64,000 bases of DNA from Cytophagaceae bacterium (GTDB lineage: Bacteria; Bacteroidota; Bacteroidia; Cytophagales; Spirosomataceae), in assembly GCA_027488335.1 (NCBI GenBank), contig JAIYBU010000178.1, positions 1 through 64,000 of the forward strand, given 5' to 3'. The position numbers were made by a program, and so were the translations under genes. Below the pieces are notes generated by a model that did no database searches, was not told where the DNA came from, and saw nothing but the letters and a program-made list of their open reading frames with translations. The number at the start of each line of letters is the position of its first letter. Within the stretch, counting starts at the first letter, position 1. Below, one piece after another: positions 1 to 8,486 of the stretch.

Positions 1-40
1 AACCCCTTTCTTACCAGCGTAAGAAGGGGCTTTTTTTTGA
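1..40 (+). terminator. Rho-independent terminator of an upstream gene
   Basis: A GC-rich stem (CCCCTTTCTTAC against GTAAGAAGGGG with one bulged base, loop CAGC) is followed by a run of eight T. It presumably ends a gene lying before the window, so leuA is likely to start its own transcript in the following 50 bases. Confidence 0.8.
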
Positions 41-88
41 AAAAGGTTTGACGGGATTCTTCCTTAACCAATATTAATCTCATCAGAA

Positions 89-1231
89 ATGAGCGATAAA
101 ATTTATGTTTTTGACACTACTTTGCGAGATGGCGAGCAAGTACCAGGTTGTCAGTTAACGACTGACGAAAAAGTAATGATTGCCAAAGAACTCGAAAAAT
201 TGGGTGTTGATATCATCGAAGCGGGATTTCCAGTATCAAGTCCTGGCGATTTTCGTTCGGTTGTGGAGGTTTCTAAAGCCGTTACCGAGCCAACAGTTTG
301 TGCCTTATCACGTGCCGTAAAAGGCGATATTGATTCCGCTGGCGAAGCTCTGAAATTTGCGAAGCGTCCTCGTATTCATACAGGAATTGGTGCATCGGAT
401 ATTCACATCAAACATAAATTTAATAGTAGCCGTGAAGCAATCATTGAGCAAGCCATTGATGCCGTAAAATATGCCCGAAACTTGGTGGATGATGTAGAGT
501 TTTATGCCGAAGATGCTGGTCGTGCCGATTTAGCGTTTTTAGCAAAATTGACTGAAAGTGTTATCAAAGCAGGTGCTACCGTGGTAAACTTGCCTGATAC
601 GACGGGCTATGTTTTACCAAACGAAATGTATGACCGTATCAATTATTTGATGAATAACGTACCAAATGTTGATAAAGCTATTCTTTCCATGCACAATCAT
701 AATGATTTGGGCATGGCAACTGCCAATACCATTGCGGGAATCAGAGCGGGGGCGAGACAAGTGGAGGTAACCATCAATGGAATTGGTGAAAGAGCAGGAA
801 ATACTTCGTTGGAAGAAGTTGCGATGATATTGAAAGTACATAAATCAATGGGATACCATACCAACATCAACAGCGAAATGCTATTTCCGATGAGTAATTT
901 GGTTTCGCAAACGATGCGTATGCCAGTGCAAGCCAATAAAGCAATCGTTGGACGCAACGCTTTTGCTCACTCGTCGGGTATTCACCAAGATGGTTTCTTG
1001 AAACATACGGATACTTACGAGATTATTAGCCCACAAGAAGTGGGTGTTCCGAAATCTTCAATTGTATTGACCGCTCGCAGTGGTCGCCACGCCTTGAAAC
1101 ACCGCCTCGAAATGCTCGGTTTTAAACTTGAAAAACCAGTTCTGGACGATACATATAAGCGTTTCCTTGACTTAGCCGACCAAATCAAAGAAGTAAACGA
1201 TAAGGATTTGGTGAAGTTGATGAGAGCTTAA
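89..1231 (+). CDS. leuA: 2-isopropylmalate synthase, short form (LeuA)
   Basis: This cytoplasmic enzyme condenses acetyl-CoA with 2-oxoisovalerate, the first committed step of leucine synthesis. The 380-residue protein is a DRE-TIM metallolyase. [10 protein letters not shown] is at residues 8-17, the metal-binding HNH is at 202-204, the NGIGERAGN signature at 230-238, and the conserved [10 protein letters not shown] at 293-302. It stops soon after the barrel and small linker, so the roughly 120-residue C-terminal leucine-binding regulatory domain of the long LeuA form is absent. Feedback control by that route is therefore not expected. It lies alone here, 41 kb from the ilv cluster and behind a terminator. 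A citramalate or homocitrate synthase role cannot be excluded from sequence alone, but LeuA is the common assignment for this form. Confidence 0.85.
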   Translation: MSDKIYVFDTTLRDGEQVPGCQLTTDEKVMIAKELEKLGVDIIEAGFPVSSPGDFRSVVEVSKAVTEPTVCALSRAVKGDIDSAGEALKFAKRPRIHTGIGASDIHIKHKFNSSREAIIEQAIDAVKYARNLVDDVEFYAEDAGRADLAFLAKLTESVIKAGATVVNLPDTTGYVLPNEMYDRINYLMNNVPNVDKAILSMHNHNDLGMATANTIAGIRAGARQVEVTINGIGERAGNTSLEEVAMILKVHKSMGYHTNINSEMLFPMSNLVSQTMRMPVQANKAIVGRNAFAHSSGIHQDGFLKHTDTYEIISPQEVGVPKSSIVLTARSGRHALKHRLEMLGFKLEKPVLDDTYKRFLDLADQIKEVNDKDLVKLMRA

Positions 1232-1303
1232 TTTTTTTAATGTATAATGGAGAATGAATAATGCCGAATAAGACATTATAAATTCTCCATTTTTCATTTT
1301 CAA

Positions 1304-4189
1304 TTAAATCAACGCTTCATATAAAATCTCGGCTGGATGTTGGGCGATTCTGCCCGTTCCATCTTTTATTTGGTGGCGGCAGCTTGTGCCTGGAGCGGCA
1401 ATAATTACCTCTTCGGCTTGTTTTCTGACTGTCGGGAAAAGTACCAACTCTCCTACTTTCATTGATACTTCATAATGCTCAGCCTCGTAGCCAAATGAAC
1501 CCGCCATTCCACAGCAACCCGATGGGATTAGATGCACTTCATAATTTGCTGGCAAAGACAAACTTTTCTTAGTAGGCGTAAGCGACGACAAAGCTTTTTG
1601 GTGGCAATGTCCGTGTAGTTTTATCAAACGTTTTTCGGTCGAAAATGCTTCTTTTTTGATATTTCCTCGGTCGATTTCTCGAGCAAACCATTCATCAAAT
1701 TGAAAAGTATTTTTAGCAATTTTTTCGGCAACATCTCTTAAATCTTGCGGTACAAGTTCCAGATATTCATCTCTCAAAGTTAAAATTGCTGATGGTTCGA
1801 GTCCAATAATTGGCGTATTTTCTGACACAATATTTTTTAGCAATTCAACATTTTTTATAGCGATTTTCTGAGCTTCACGCACCATTCCTTTTGATAAATA
1901 CGTACGTCCACTTTCTACATGTTTCGGTATAATTACCTCATAACCAAGCTTTTGTAGCAACAGAATAGCTTTTTTACCTACTTCTACATCATTATAATTC
2001 GTAAATTCATCGCAGAAGAGATAGACCTTTTTATCTTTTTTCGGAGAGGTTTGTTTGCCAAACCACTCTTTCAATGTCGTGCTATGCAATAACGGCATTG
2101 TGCGGTCAGGGTGAAAACCTACAATTCGATTAGCAAGTCGGCGAGTGGTTTCCGTTTTGAAAATGAAATTATACGCCCACGGAGCAATCGAGGCCAATTT
2201 CATTTGTTTGGTAAAAGTACCTATCAATTTTGAGCGGAACGGAATTCCTTTCGTGTCATACGTTTTCTGCAAAAACTCTGCTTTCATCTTACCCACATCT
2301 ACACTCGATGGACATTCTGACTTGCAACCTTTGCACGATAAACACAAATCAAGCACTTCTTTTACACTTTCCTGCGTAATGGCCTGCCCATTGGTGTAGT
2401 ATTGCCTCAAAACATTAGCTCTGGCACGAGTGGTATCTTTCTCGCTGCGAGTGGCCATGTAGCTCGGACACATCGTTCCGCCCGTGATTTCGGTTTTTCG
2501 GCAATCGCCCGAACCACTGCACTTTTCGGTCAAGCGTAAAATACTTTCTTGCTTCGAGAAATCAAAAATTGTTTGGTGTTTGGGTGTTGGTTGGTCGGCT
2601 TCATAACGCAAAAATTCGTTCATTGGTGGCGAATCAATGATTTTTCCTTGGTTAAAAATGCCTTTTTCGTCAAATATTTGCTTTACTTCTCTGAAAAGTG
2701 CGTAGTTTTTTTCACCCATCATAAACGGAATGAATTCGCCACGCAAACGTCCATCGCCGTGTTCGCCCGAGAGTGAGCCATCGTATTTTTTTACTAAAAC
2801 TGCCGTTTCGGCCAAAATAGTTCGGAAAAGTTGTCGACCTTCCGTGGTTTTCAGATTAACCATCGGCTCTACGTGCAGCTCGCCCGCCCCTGCGTGGGCG
2901 TACATGGAGTATTGCACATTGAGTTTTTTTAGTAAAACCTCTAAATCTTCGATATAGGCTGGCAAATCTTGCGGGTCAACGGCACAGTCTTCAATCAAAT
3001 TTACACACTGCGTATCGCCTTCGAGGTTGCGGAGTAAGCCCAAACCACCTTTTCGCACTTCCCACGCCTTTTTGGAGTCCTCACCGAGCAAGATTGGGTG
3101 AGCGTAGCCAAGATTTTTTTCTTTGAGAGCCTTAATTAAGTTTTCGGCTTTTTGCAGCAGACCTTCTTTGGTTTCATCGAAAAATTCAACCATCAAAATG
3201 GCTTTAGGTTCTCCTTCGATGAAAAACCTATTTTTTGACTGCTCAATATTGGTTTTTGTAAATTCCAGAATAAAATCATCGACCAACTCAGAAGCTGAGC
3301 AATTATGTTCGAGAGCCACCAAATTGGCCAAAAGCGACTCATTGAGCGTATGCGTATGCACGGCCACGATGCCTACCTCTTTCGGTGGGAGGTCGAAAAG
3401 TTTTAGTTTTGCTTCAGTAACAAAGCAAAGCGTACCTTCTGAACCTGCAATTAGTTTGGATAAATTCAGTTGCTCAACATTCAATAAGGCATCTAAAGCA
3501 TAACCTGTATTTCGACGTTTTACATTGGCTTTTGGAAAGCCCTCTTTTATGGCTGCTTGATTTTCTGAATTGTTGATTAACTTATCAAGACTTTGATAAA
3601 TTCTACCTTCAAGGGTTTCTAAGTTACATTTTTCTTGAAAAGTTTTTTGGTCTAAATCGCCGAAAACTACCTCACTTCCATCTGATAATAAAGCCTTTAC
3701 CTCCAAAAGATTATCACGGGTGGCTCCCCAAATAATTGAGTGAAGTCCGCACGAATTATTGCCAATCATGCCACCAATCATGGCTCGGCTCGATGTCGAG
3801 GTTTCTGGGCCAAACATTAGGCCGTAGGGTTTCAGATAAGCGTTGAGGTCGTCACGAATGACACCAGGCTGCACTCGTACCCATTTTTCGGCTTGATTTA
3901 CTTCGAGGATATTGATGAAGTTTTTTGAAATATCAACCACCAGTCCTTTTCCAACCACCTGCCCAGCCAGAGATGTACCCGCAGCACGTGGAATAAGTGT
4001 AACATGCTCATTATCAGCAAATTTGATGAGTTTTTTTATATCATTTACAGTCTTGGGAATGGCCACCGCCAAGGGTTCTTCTTGATAAACCGAGGCATCG
4101 GTCGAATAGACTTTCTTTAGGGCTTTGTCGGTAGTGGTATTTTTGAAGTAAAGTTCGCCTTCAAATTCGCTCTGCAACGCATCAAACAT
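1304..4189 (-). CDS. FAD-linked oxidase / Fe-S oxidoreductase fusion (YdiJ/GlcD-GlpC type)
   Basis: This is a 961-residue fusion of a PCMH-type FAD oxidase and an electron-transferring Fe-S module, related to E. coli YdiJ and D-2-hydroxyacid dehydrogenases. The FAD-binding segment PRAAGTSLAGQVVG is at residues 67-80, and the FAD-oxidase C-terminal region runs to about 520. Ferredoxin-like cysteines follow at about 557-574 (CSGSGDC, MCPSY) and at 616-626 (CLSCKGCKSEC). A CCG domain (GHCHQKAL, SGCCGMAGSFG) forms the C-terminus. By family it oxidises a D-2-hydroxyacid such as D-lactate or D-2-hydroxyglutarate and passes electrons onward, probably at the membrane. The exact substrate cannot be read from the sequence. 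The ATG at 4189 gives the normal family N-terminus. It converges on leuA. Confidence 0.85.
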   Translation of the reverse strand: MFDALQSEFEGELYFKNTTTDKALKKVYSTDASVYQEEPLAVAIPKTVNDIKKLIKFADNEHVTLIPRAAGTSLAGQVVGKGLVVDISKNFINILEVNQAEKWVRVQPGVIRDDLNAYLKPYGLMFGPETSTSSRAMIGGMIGNNSCGLHSIIWGATRDNLLEVKALLSDGSEVVFGDLDQKTFQEKCNLETLEGRIYQSLDKLINNSENQAAIKEGFPKANVKRRNTGYALDALLNVEQLNLSKLIAGSEGTLCFVTEAKLKLFDLPPKEVGIVAVHTHTLNESLLANLVALEHNCSASELVDDFILEFTKTNIEQSKNRFFIEGEPKAILMVEFFDETKEGLLQKAENLIKALKEKNLGYAHPILLGEDSKKAWEVRKGGLGLLRNLEGDTQCVNLIEDCAVDPQDLPAYIEDLEVLLKKLNVQYSMYAHAGAGELHVEPMVNLKTTEGRQLFRTILAETAVLVKKYDGSLSGEHGDGRLRGEFIPFMMGEKNYALFREVKQIFDEKGIFNQGKIIDSPPMNEFLRYEADQPTPKHQTIFDFSKQESILRLTEKCSGSGDCRKTEITGGTMCPSYMATRSEKDTTRARANVLRQYYTNGQAITQESVKEVLDLCLSCKGCKSECPSSVDVGKMKAEFLQKTYDTKGIPFRSKLIGTFTKQMKLASIAPWAYNFIFKTETTRRLANRIVGFHPDRTMPLLHSTTLKEWFGKQTSPKKDKKVYLFCDEFTNYNDVEVGKKAILLLQKLGYEVIIPKHVESGRTYLSKGMVREAQKIAIKNVELLKNIVSENTPIIGLEPSAILTLRDEYLELVPQDLRDVAEKIAKNTFQFDEWFAREIDRGNIKKEAFSTEKRLIKLHGHCHQKALSSLTPTKKSLSLPANYEVHLIPSGCCGMAGSFGYEAEHYEVSMKVGELVLFPTVRKQAEEVIIAAPGTSCRHQIKDGTGRIAQHPAEILYEALI

Positions 4190-4206
4190 ATAATCGGTAT
4201 TTTTTA

Positions 4207-4220
4207 CCCCAAAATTGGGG
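4207..4220. repeat. 14-bp perfect palindrome upstream of the oxidoreductase
   Basis: CCCCAAAATTGGGG is fully self-complementary and begins 18 bp upstream of the oxidoreductase start codon. It could be an operator half-site pair or a remnant of the CCCC...GGGG intergenic element seen elsewhere in the window. No regulator gene is adjacent. Confidence 0.35.
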
Positions 4221-4377
4221 AAGAAAAAGTAGATTTGCTATGAAAATATAACAGAACTTTTAGAATACTAAATTATGATTATACGTTGTTTGAGCTTAAA
4301 ACTGCTGCAACAGAATCTATTTATCCTTCTACAAATTAAAACTTATTAGAATTTTTGTCAAAAACGAATGAAACAAT

Positions 4378-5529
4378 ATGAATAATGAGAACATTTTTTC
4401 TATGGAAATGAATGATATTGTACATTCTCAATTCCATTTCAAAGAATATATGTCGATTATAGACGTAATACAACAGAATTCTAATATTCCTATTTCTGCT
4501 ATTGATTTTAAGCTGAGAATACCCATGATTAGTAATTGGAATGAGTTGAATGTAGGACAACATCTTTACTTTTTACAGAGTATCAATGTGATTAAATTTG
4601 AAATTATTGAAGGTAATCCAATAAAATACAGATGCAAAATCAATGTAGACAAAGCAAAGATTTTCAAAGAATGGACTGATAATACTTTTTTATTAGAATC
4701 TAACTATACAAAAGAGGAGTTTTATGCCTTGATTAAAAGAATTGAACAAGAAACTTATGATGAGTCGTTTCAATATTTTCTAAAATATTGGGAAGATACT
4801 ATTTTAAAAAAATACTCCATTTCCGAGAGAAAGCAAGCGTTAATTCAACAAAGGAATAAGGAAATAGACCAATACGACTCTGATAAGAATATAGTTAGAT
4901 TTTATGATTTATCAAACATTGCACAACTTGCTGAAAATATTCATGATGCAGTAAGATACAAACACAAAATTCCAATAGACCCTAATTATCCTGATACTTT
5001 TTTAGACAGAGGAATGCAATCTTTGGAACGGGCAATACGTCTCAGATTTCTGTGTTGGTACAAAATACAGACCTTAAACGAGTTAATAGATAATCAAAAT
5101 GGTGATTTAGAAGGAAAAAGTACAGCCCTCAGAAACGCACTTGATAATGAAAATATTGAAGAAATTATTAAGGTTTTCAATACTAATATTGCTAATATAC
5201 CCTATGACCATCTGAAGGGGGATAGTGAAGGCTTCTATAATGCCATATTGAACGTAATCTTACAGAACAACATTTCTATAGAAGAATTTATAGACCAAAA
5301 ACATAATAACATTGGGCGGTCAGATATAATAATTTTCAGACCTAAACATATCTATTGTATCGAACTAAAAATCAATAAAACAGCAAAAGAAGCATTAGAG
5401 CAAATTTTTGAAAAAAGATATTTAGAACCATATCGACTTGAGAAAAAAATGCTCATTGCAATAGGTTTAAATATTTCGACAATAAACAAGCGAATAGATG
5501 ATTATGCTGTAGAAAAGCTTTTGCAGTAG
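4378..5529 (+). CDS. Stand-alone PD-(D/E)XK nuclease-like protein (DUF1703-like C-terminus)
   Basis: This 383-residue protein has no recognised N-terminal family; its first 270 or so residues look mostly helical and charged. The C-terminal 110 residues resemble the PD-(D/E)XK domain usually found behind an AAA-ATPase-like domain (DUF1703). EGFYNAIL is near 284, GRSDIII at 313-319 supplies the catalytic Asp316, and IELK at 328-331 supplies Glu329 and Lys331. The family's ALEQIFEKRY stretch follows at 339-348. No Walker motif is present, so the ATPase half is missing or replaced. The gene is visibly richer in A and T than its neighbours and ends 3 bp from the stop of the convergent GNAT gene. 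A defence or mobile-element role is possible but inferred. An ATG at 4402 is an alternative start. Confidence 0.6.
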   Translation: MNNENIFSMEMNDIVHSQFHFKEYMSIIDVIQQNSNIPISAIDFKLRIPMISNWNELNVGQHLYFLQSINVIKFEIIEGNPIKYRCKINVDKAKIFKEWTDNTFLLESNYTKEEFYALIKRIEQETYDESFQYFLKYWEDTILKKYSISERKQALIQQRNKEIDQYDSDKNIVRFYDLSNIAQLAENIHDAVRYKHKIPIDPNYPDTFLDRGMQSLERAIRLRFLCWYKIQTLNELIDNQNGDLEGKSTALRNALDNENIEEIIKVFNTNIANIPYDHLKGDSEGFYNAILNVILQNNISIEEFIDQKHNNIGRSDIIIFRPKHIYCIELKINKTAKEALEQIFEKRYLEPYRLEKKMLIAIGLNISTINKRIDDYAVEKLLQ

Positions 5530-5532
5530 TGA

Positions 5533-6048
5533 TTAGATATTAGCTAAATCAAAATACATCAATCGAGTATCCTCGTTTTCATCAGCGGATGTGAGAAATT
5601 GAAAACCGTTCTTTTGGTAAAATTTTATGGATTGTCTATAGGCATCAAGAGTAATATATCGGCAACCTGCCAAATTTTTATCGCTTAAATAAAGGTCTTT
5701 GATAAAGTCGATAATATAACTACCCAAGCCTTTGCCTTGTACAGAAATATCTGTTCCTAAACGTCCAATTTTTACGGCAGGGTAGCTACTAAACCTTTTC
5801 CCTTCGGGAAGTGTATCTCTAATATTTTTTCGCCACCAATTTTTACTAACAGTGTCAATTATGGAAACTTTATCGTGGAGCAGGCTAAAAAACAAAATAG
5901 TGCGGTCGTTATCTTCTACAAAATAGGTATTTGCCAAAAGTTGTTTTTGGTAGTTAAAGGCATCATTAAGTCAAAAATCGTTTAAATCAGCATCACCACA
6001 ATCGAAAGGCTTCGGAATGTGGCTATCAGTCAAACGTTTTATTTCCAT
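5533..6048 (-). pseudogene. GNAT acetyltransferase toxin-like gene interrupted by in-frame TGA
   Basis: Read from the ATG at 6048, the frame gives 25 residues (including FDCGDADLNDF), then TGA at 5973-5971, then 145 more residues to the stop. Both sides belong to one GNAT protein of about 171 residues. The N-terminal FDCG...LNDF block and the acetyl-CoA-binding QGKGLG, followed by YRQSIKFYQKNGF, are those of the toxin-type GNATs that acetylate aminoacyl-tRNA or ribosome-associated targets. A single-base change from TTA (Leu) to TGA would explain the interruption. The part after the stop could start at TTG 5937, but it would lack the first 37 residues. The gene follows the 50-residue ORF by one base and converges on the nuclease-like gene. 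A sequencing error cannot be ruled out. Confidence 0.75.
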
Positions 6049-6049
6049 A

Positions 6050-6202
6050 CTAATTTGCAAACTTAAATTTTGAAGCGTTGTTTCTAATACGTTCCCTTTC
6101 TTTCAAATCGGGTTTCTTAGATTCGTTTTTTTTCATTTCATCTAAAAAACGAGTAGCATCGGCACCGTACAAAATCGGAGTTTCTTTGATTGGTCTTGCC
6201 AT
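6050..6202 (-). CDS. Small antitoxin-like protein upstream of the GNAT gene
   Basis: This 50-residue, highly charged protein begins MARPIKETPILYGADATRFL and is rich in Lys, Arg and Glu. Its TAG stop is separated from the GNAT ATG by a single base, the tight order typical of antitoxin-toxin operons. Similar short MARPIKETP-type proteins are known in front of GNAT genes in Bacteroidota, which supports a toxin-antitoxin pair, though I recognise no named DNA-binding fold. A -7 promoter element lies 62 bp upstream at 6264-6271. The pairing is clear from the sequence; the antitoxin function is inferred. Confidence 0.6.
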   Translation of the reverse strand: MARPIKETPILYGADATRFLDEMKKNESKKPDLKERERIRNNASKFKFAN

Positions 6203-6263
6203 TGTGATAAATGTTTAGAAATTGTGTAATATCAATTTATTTGCCCGATTAACACTTTTAAAG

Positions 6264-6271
6264 CAAATATA
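6264..6271 (-). promoter_or_regulatory. Candidate -7 element for the toxin-antitoxin-like pair
   Basis: On the minus strand the bases read TATATTTG, matching the Bacteroidota -7 consensus TAnnTTTG. It would place a start site about 55 bases before the small ORF. No good -33 TTG is visible, because that position falls in the tRNA terminator. Confidence 0.4.
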
Positions 6272-6283
6272 ATTATTAACAAC

Positions 6284-6318
6284 AAAAAACCCTAACCACT
6301 TTCACAAGTAAATTAGGG
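6284..6318 (-). terminator. Terminator of the initiator tRNA gene
   Basis: On the minus strand CCCTAA (6318-6313) pairs with TTAGGG (6295-6290), followed by six T. It starts 11 bases after the mature tRNA end and separates tRNA transcription from the toxin-antitoxin-like pair. Confidence 0.65.
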
Positions 6319-6328
6319 CTTTATTTCG

Positions 6329-6401
6329 TAGCGGGAACAGGACTCGAACCTGTGACCTTTGGGTTATGAGCCCAACGAGCTGCCAACTGCTCCATCCCGC
6401 G
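6329..6401 (-). tRNA. Initiator tRNA-fMet (CAT)
   Basis: This is a 73-base cloverleaf with anticodon CAT in the loop CTCATAA. Two initiator hallmarks are present. Position 1 C and position 72 T do not form a Watson-Crick pair, while pairs 2-71 to 7-66 are intact. The anticodon stem also ends in three G-C pairs (TTGGG/CCCAA). The T arm is ACAGG-TTCGAGT-CCTGT. The CCA end is not encoded; CGA follows the discriminator A. The minus-strand -7 element at 6424-6431 lies just upstream. Confidence 0.93.
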
Positions 6402-6423
6402 ATGTTGTTCCGTATATCGGACT

Positions 6424-6431
6424 GCAAAGGT
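6424..6431 (-). promoter_or_regulatory. -7 element of the initiator tRNA gene
   Basis: The minus strand reads TACCTTTG (consensus TAnnTTTG) 23 bases upstream of the mature tRNA 5' end. No consensus -33 element is evident at the usual spacing. Confidence 0.5.
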
Positions 6432-6456
6432 ACGAGAATTTTTCACAATAAAAAAC

Positions 6457-6464
6457 TATCTTTG
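6457..6464 (+). promoter_or_regulatory. -7 element for era
   Basis: TATCTTTG fits the Bacteroidota -7 consensus and lies 46 bases before the era ATG. It is divergent from the tRNA promoter, and the two -7 boxes are only about 25 bases apart. Confidence 0.5.
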
Positions 6465-6510
6465 CAAAAAAATAAAAAAACACGATTATTTTTTGTCGTG
6501 ACCAATTCAA

Positions 6511-7419
6511 ATGCAAGAAGAAAACATTTCTCCCGACCACAAAGCGGGCTTTATTAGTATCGTAGGAAAACCAAACGTCGGTAAATCGACGTTGATGAAT
6601 ATTCTCGTGGGTGAGCGACTTTCAATCATTACCTCTAAAGCACAAACTACTCGCCACCGTATCATGGGTATTGTGAATGGAGTGCATGAAGGTACTGATT
6701 TCCAGTTGGTGTACTCCGACACGCCTGGTATCATCAAGCCGATATACGAGTTACACAAATCAATGATGCACTTTGTGCATGGTTCGCTCGAAGATGCCGA
6801 CGTGATTTTGTTTGTAACGGATATTTTCGAAAAGCACGACGAAGATGATGTTATCACCAAACTCCAGCATACCGAAACACCTATTTTATTGATTATCAAC
6901 AAAATAGATTTGGCAACGCCAGAGCAAATTGAAGAAAAAGTAAGTTACTGGAAAGAAAACTTCAAGGCCATTGAAGTGATTCCGATTTCGGCATTACACC
7001 AACAAAATGTAGATGGTTTGTTTTCAAAAATCATTGGATTTTTGCCCGTTCATCACCCCTATTTTCCAAAAGATGAACTCACCGATAAGCCCGAACGCTT
7101 TTTTGCGGCCGAAATTATCCGTGAGAAAATCTTTACGAATTATACGAAAGAAGTGCCGTATAGCTGCGAAGTAGTAATTAACAGTTTCAAAGAAAAAGAG
7201 GATATGATTGTGGTAAGTGCCGAAATTTATGTGGAACGAACGACTCAGCGTGCGATTCTGTTGGGGCATAAAGGCGAACGTATCAAGAAAGTGGGTATTG
7301 AGGCTCGTCAAGAAATGGAGAATTTCTTTGGTAAGAAAATTTTCTTGGAGCAGTACATCAGAGTTGAGCCCGATTGGCGAAATAAACGCCAAAAATTGGA
7401 AAGATTTGGGTACGAGTGA
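6511..7419 (+). CDS. era: GTPase Era
   Basis: Era is an essential GTPase that binds 16S rRNA and assists 30S subunit maturation. The 302-residue protein has the usual order: P-loop GKPNVGKST at 19-27, DTPG at 70-73, NKID at 130-133, then a KH domain in the last 80 residues with GHKGERIKKVG and a C-terminal RVEPDWRN. The length matches the family. The ATG at 6511 is preceded by a -7 element and puts a short tail before the P-loop. The gene is followed by an interspersed repeat and a permease gene on the same strand. Confidence 0.97.
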   Translation: MQEENISPDHKAGFISIVGKPNVGKSTLMNILVGERLSIITSKAQTTRHRIMGIVNGVHEGTDFQLVYSDTPGIIKPIYELHKSMMHFVHGSLEDADVILFVTDIFEKHDEDDVITKLQHTETPILLIINKIDLATPEQIEEKVSYWKENFKAIEVIPISALHQQNVDGLFSKIIGFLPVHHPYFPKDELTDKPERFFAAEIIREKIFTNYTKEVPYSCEVVINSFKEKEDMIVVSAEIYVERTTQRAILLGHKGERIKKVGIEARQEMENFFGKKIFLEQYIRVEPDWRNKRQKLERFGYE

Positions 7420-7426
7420 TATTTCT

Positions 7427-7520
7427 TTATCACGGAGACATGGACGGTTCGCCGCTGCGATTACACAGAGTTTCATGGAAAAATTCGTGTCAATCTATGT
7501 AATTCGTGTCTCCGTGGTAA
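7427..7520. repeat. Interspersed palindromic element, copy 1
   Basis: The element has terminal inverted repeats TTATCACGGAGACA (7427-7440) and TGTCTCCGTGGTAA (7507-7520), differing at one position. Inside the left half is a GC-rich block, GACGGTTCGCCGCTGCGATT (7443-7462), which is identical to one in the copy at 8487-8596. The element fills the gap between era and the permease. Confidence 0.75.
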
Positions 7521-7561
7521 CAAAAAGTTAAATATGAAAATTATCAATATTTGAAAAAGCC

Positions 7562-8461
7562 ATGTTCTATCTTCTTCTAAGCATTATTTTCTCGGTTCTG
7601 TTACTAACTAACTTTCGTTTGTACCCGAAATTTGGCATCAGCACTTTTCAGGCAATTGCGTTTAATTACCCCATTTGCTTTCTAACTGGGCTGGCTTTGA
7701 TGCCCGAAGGACAAAGTTTTGAACTCAATTTTTCAGAAAACTGGACATTTTATGCTCTTATTTTGGGCGTTGGTTTTATCATAACATTCTTATTATCAGG
7801 ATTTTCTACCCAACGAATGGGCATGACGGCCACCTCGTTGGCCAATAATATTTCGTTGGTAATTCCAGTGCTTTGTAGTTTATTGATTTTCAAAACACAA
7901 GGGCGTGCTTTTGATGGATTAAACTATTTAGGTTTGGCTTTAGCATTAGGGGCGGTTGCACTCAGTACATTCAAAAAAAGCCATGAAAAAGTTTCGGGCA
8001 AAGGCCTCGATTTCCTTTTACCTGTGGCAGTTTTTTTGATGTATGGCGTTACGAATACTTCCATTAACTACTTGAATATCAACTTCATTAAATCGGCCGA
8101 CAGAACTGTTCCTGTAACTTTGGTGATGGTTTTGGGGGCAATTATTGCAGGGTTAGTGGTTTTGGTCATTCGAGTCATTCGTGGACAAGAAAAGATTGAA
8201 TTGAAGAATATTTTAGCCAGCATTACGCTTGGTGTTCCGAATTTCTTGTCGTTTTATTTCTTGATTTTGGCACTTACCGCCTACGGAAACAGCGGTGCTT
8301 TTGTTTATCCGCTTTATAATATTGGTGTTATTTTGGTTTCGGCTTTGGTGGCTTTTATTTTCTTCAAAGAAAAACTCACGACACTCAATAAAATCGGACT
8401 TTTGTTGGCCGTTGTGGCGATTGGTCTGATTTCGTGGCAAGATATTCAAGGTTTGTTTTAA
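7562..8461 (+). CDS. DMT/EamA-family membrane transporter
   Basis: This 299-residue, highly hydrophobic protein has about ten predicted membrane helices in two similar halves, as in the EamA (drug/metabolite transporter) family of the inner membrane. Short polar loops such as KTQGRAFDG and IRGQEKIE separate the helices. The second half ends FFKEKLTTLNKIGLLLAVVAIGL, the usual last two helices of the fold. The substrate cannot be inferred; relatives move amino acids, sugars or nucleosides. Repeats of the same family flank it on both sides (7427-7520 and 8487-8596). The ATG at 7562 begins directly in the first membrane helix. Confidence 0.8.
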   Translation: MFYLLLSIIFSVLLLTNFRLYPKFGISTFQAIAFNYPICFLTGLALMPEGQSFELNFSENWTFYALILGVGFIITFLLSGFSTQRMGMTATSLANNISLVIPVLCSLLIFKTQGRAFDGLNYLGLALALGAVALSTFKKSHEKVSGKGLDFLLPVAVFLMYGVTNTSINYLNINFIKSADRTVPVTLVMVLGAIIAGLVVLVIRVIRGQEKIELKNILASITLGVPNFLSFYFLILALTAYGNSGAFVYPLYNIGVILVSALVAFIFFKEKLTTLNKIGLLLAVVAIGLISWQDIQGLF

Positions 8462-8486
8462 ATCGTGAATGTCCATTTTGGAGGAA

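Noticed and set aside
3123-3503. Open frames on the strand opposite the large oxidoreductase, and similar overlapping frames elsewhere
   Set aside because: They lie wholly inside strong conserved genes, lack domain-like sequence and start signals, and are expected by chance opposite long genes.
5971-5973. TGA in the GNAT gene as a recoded codon (selenocysteine or tryptophan)
   Set aside because: TGA serves as a normal stop for other genes in the window (era, the acyltransferase), the aligned position is expected to be Leu, and no bacterial SECIS-like stem is evident directly after it.
6329-6401. Elongator tRNA-Met or tRNA-Ile2 (CAT)
   Set aside because: The unpaired 1-72 position and three consecutive G-C pairs in the anticodon stem are initiator features.
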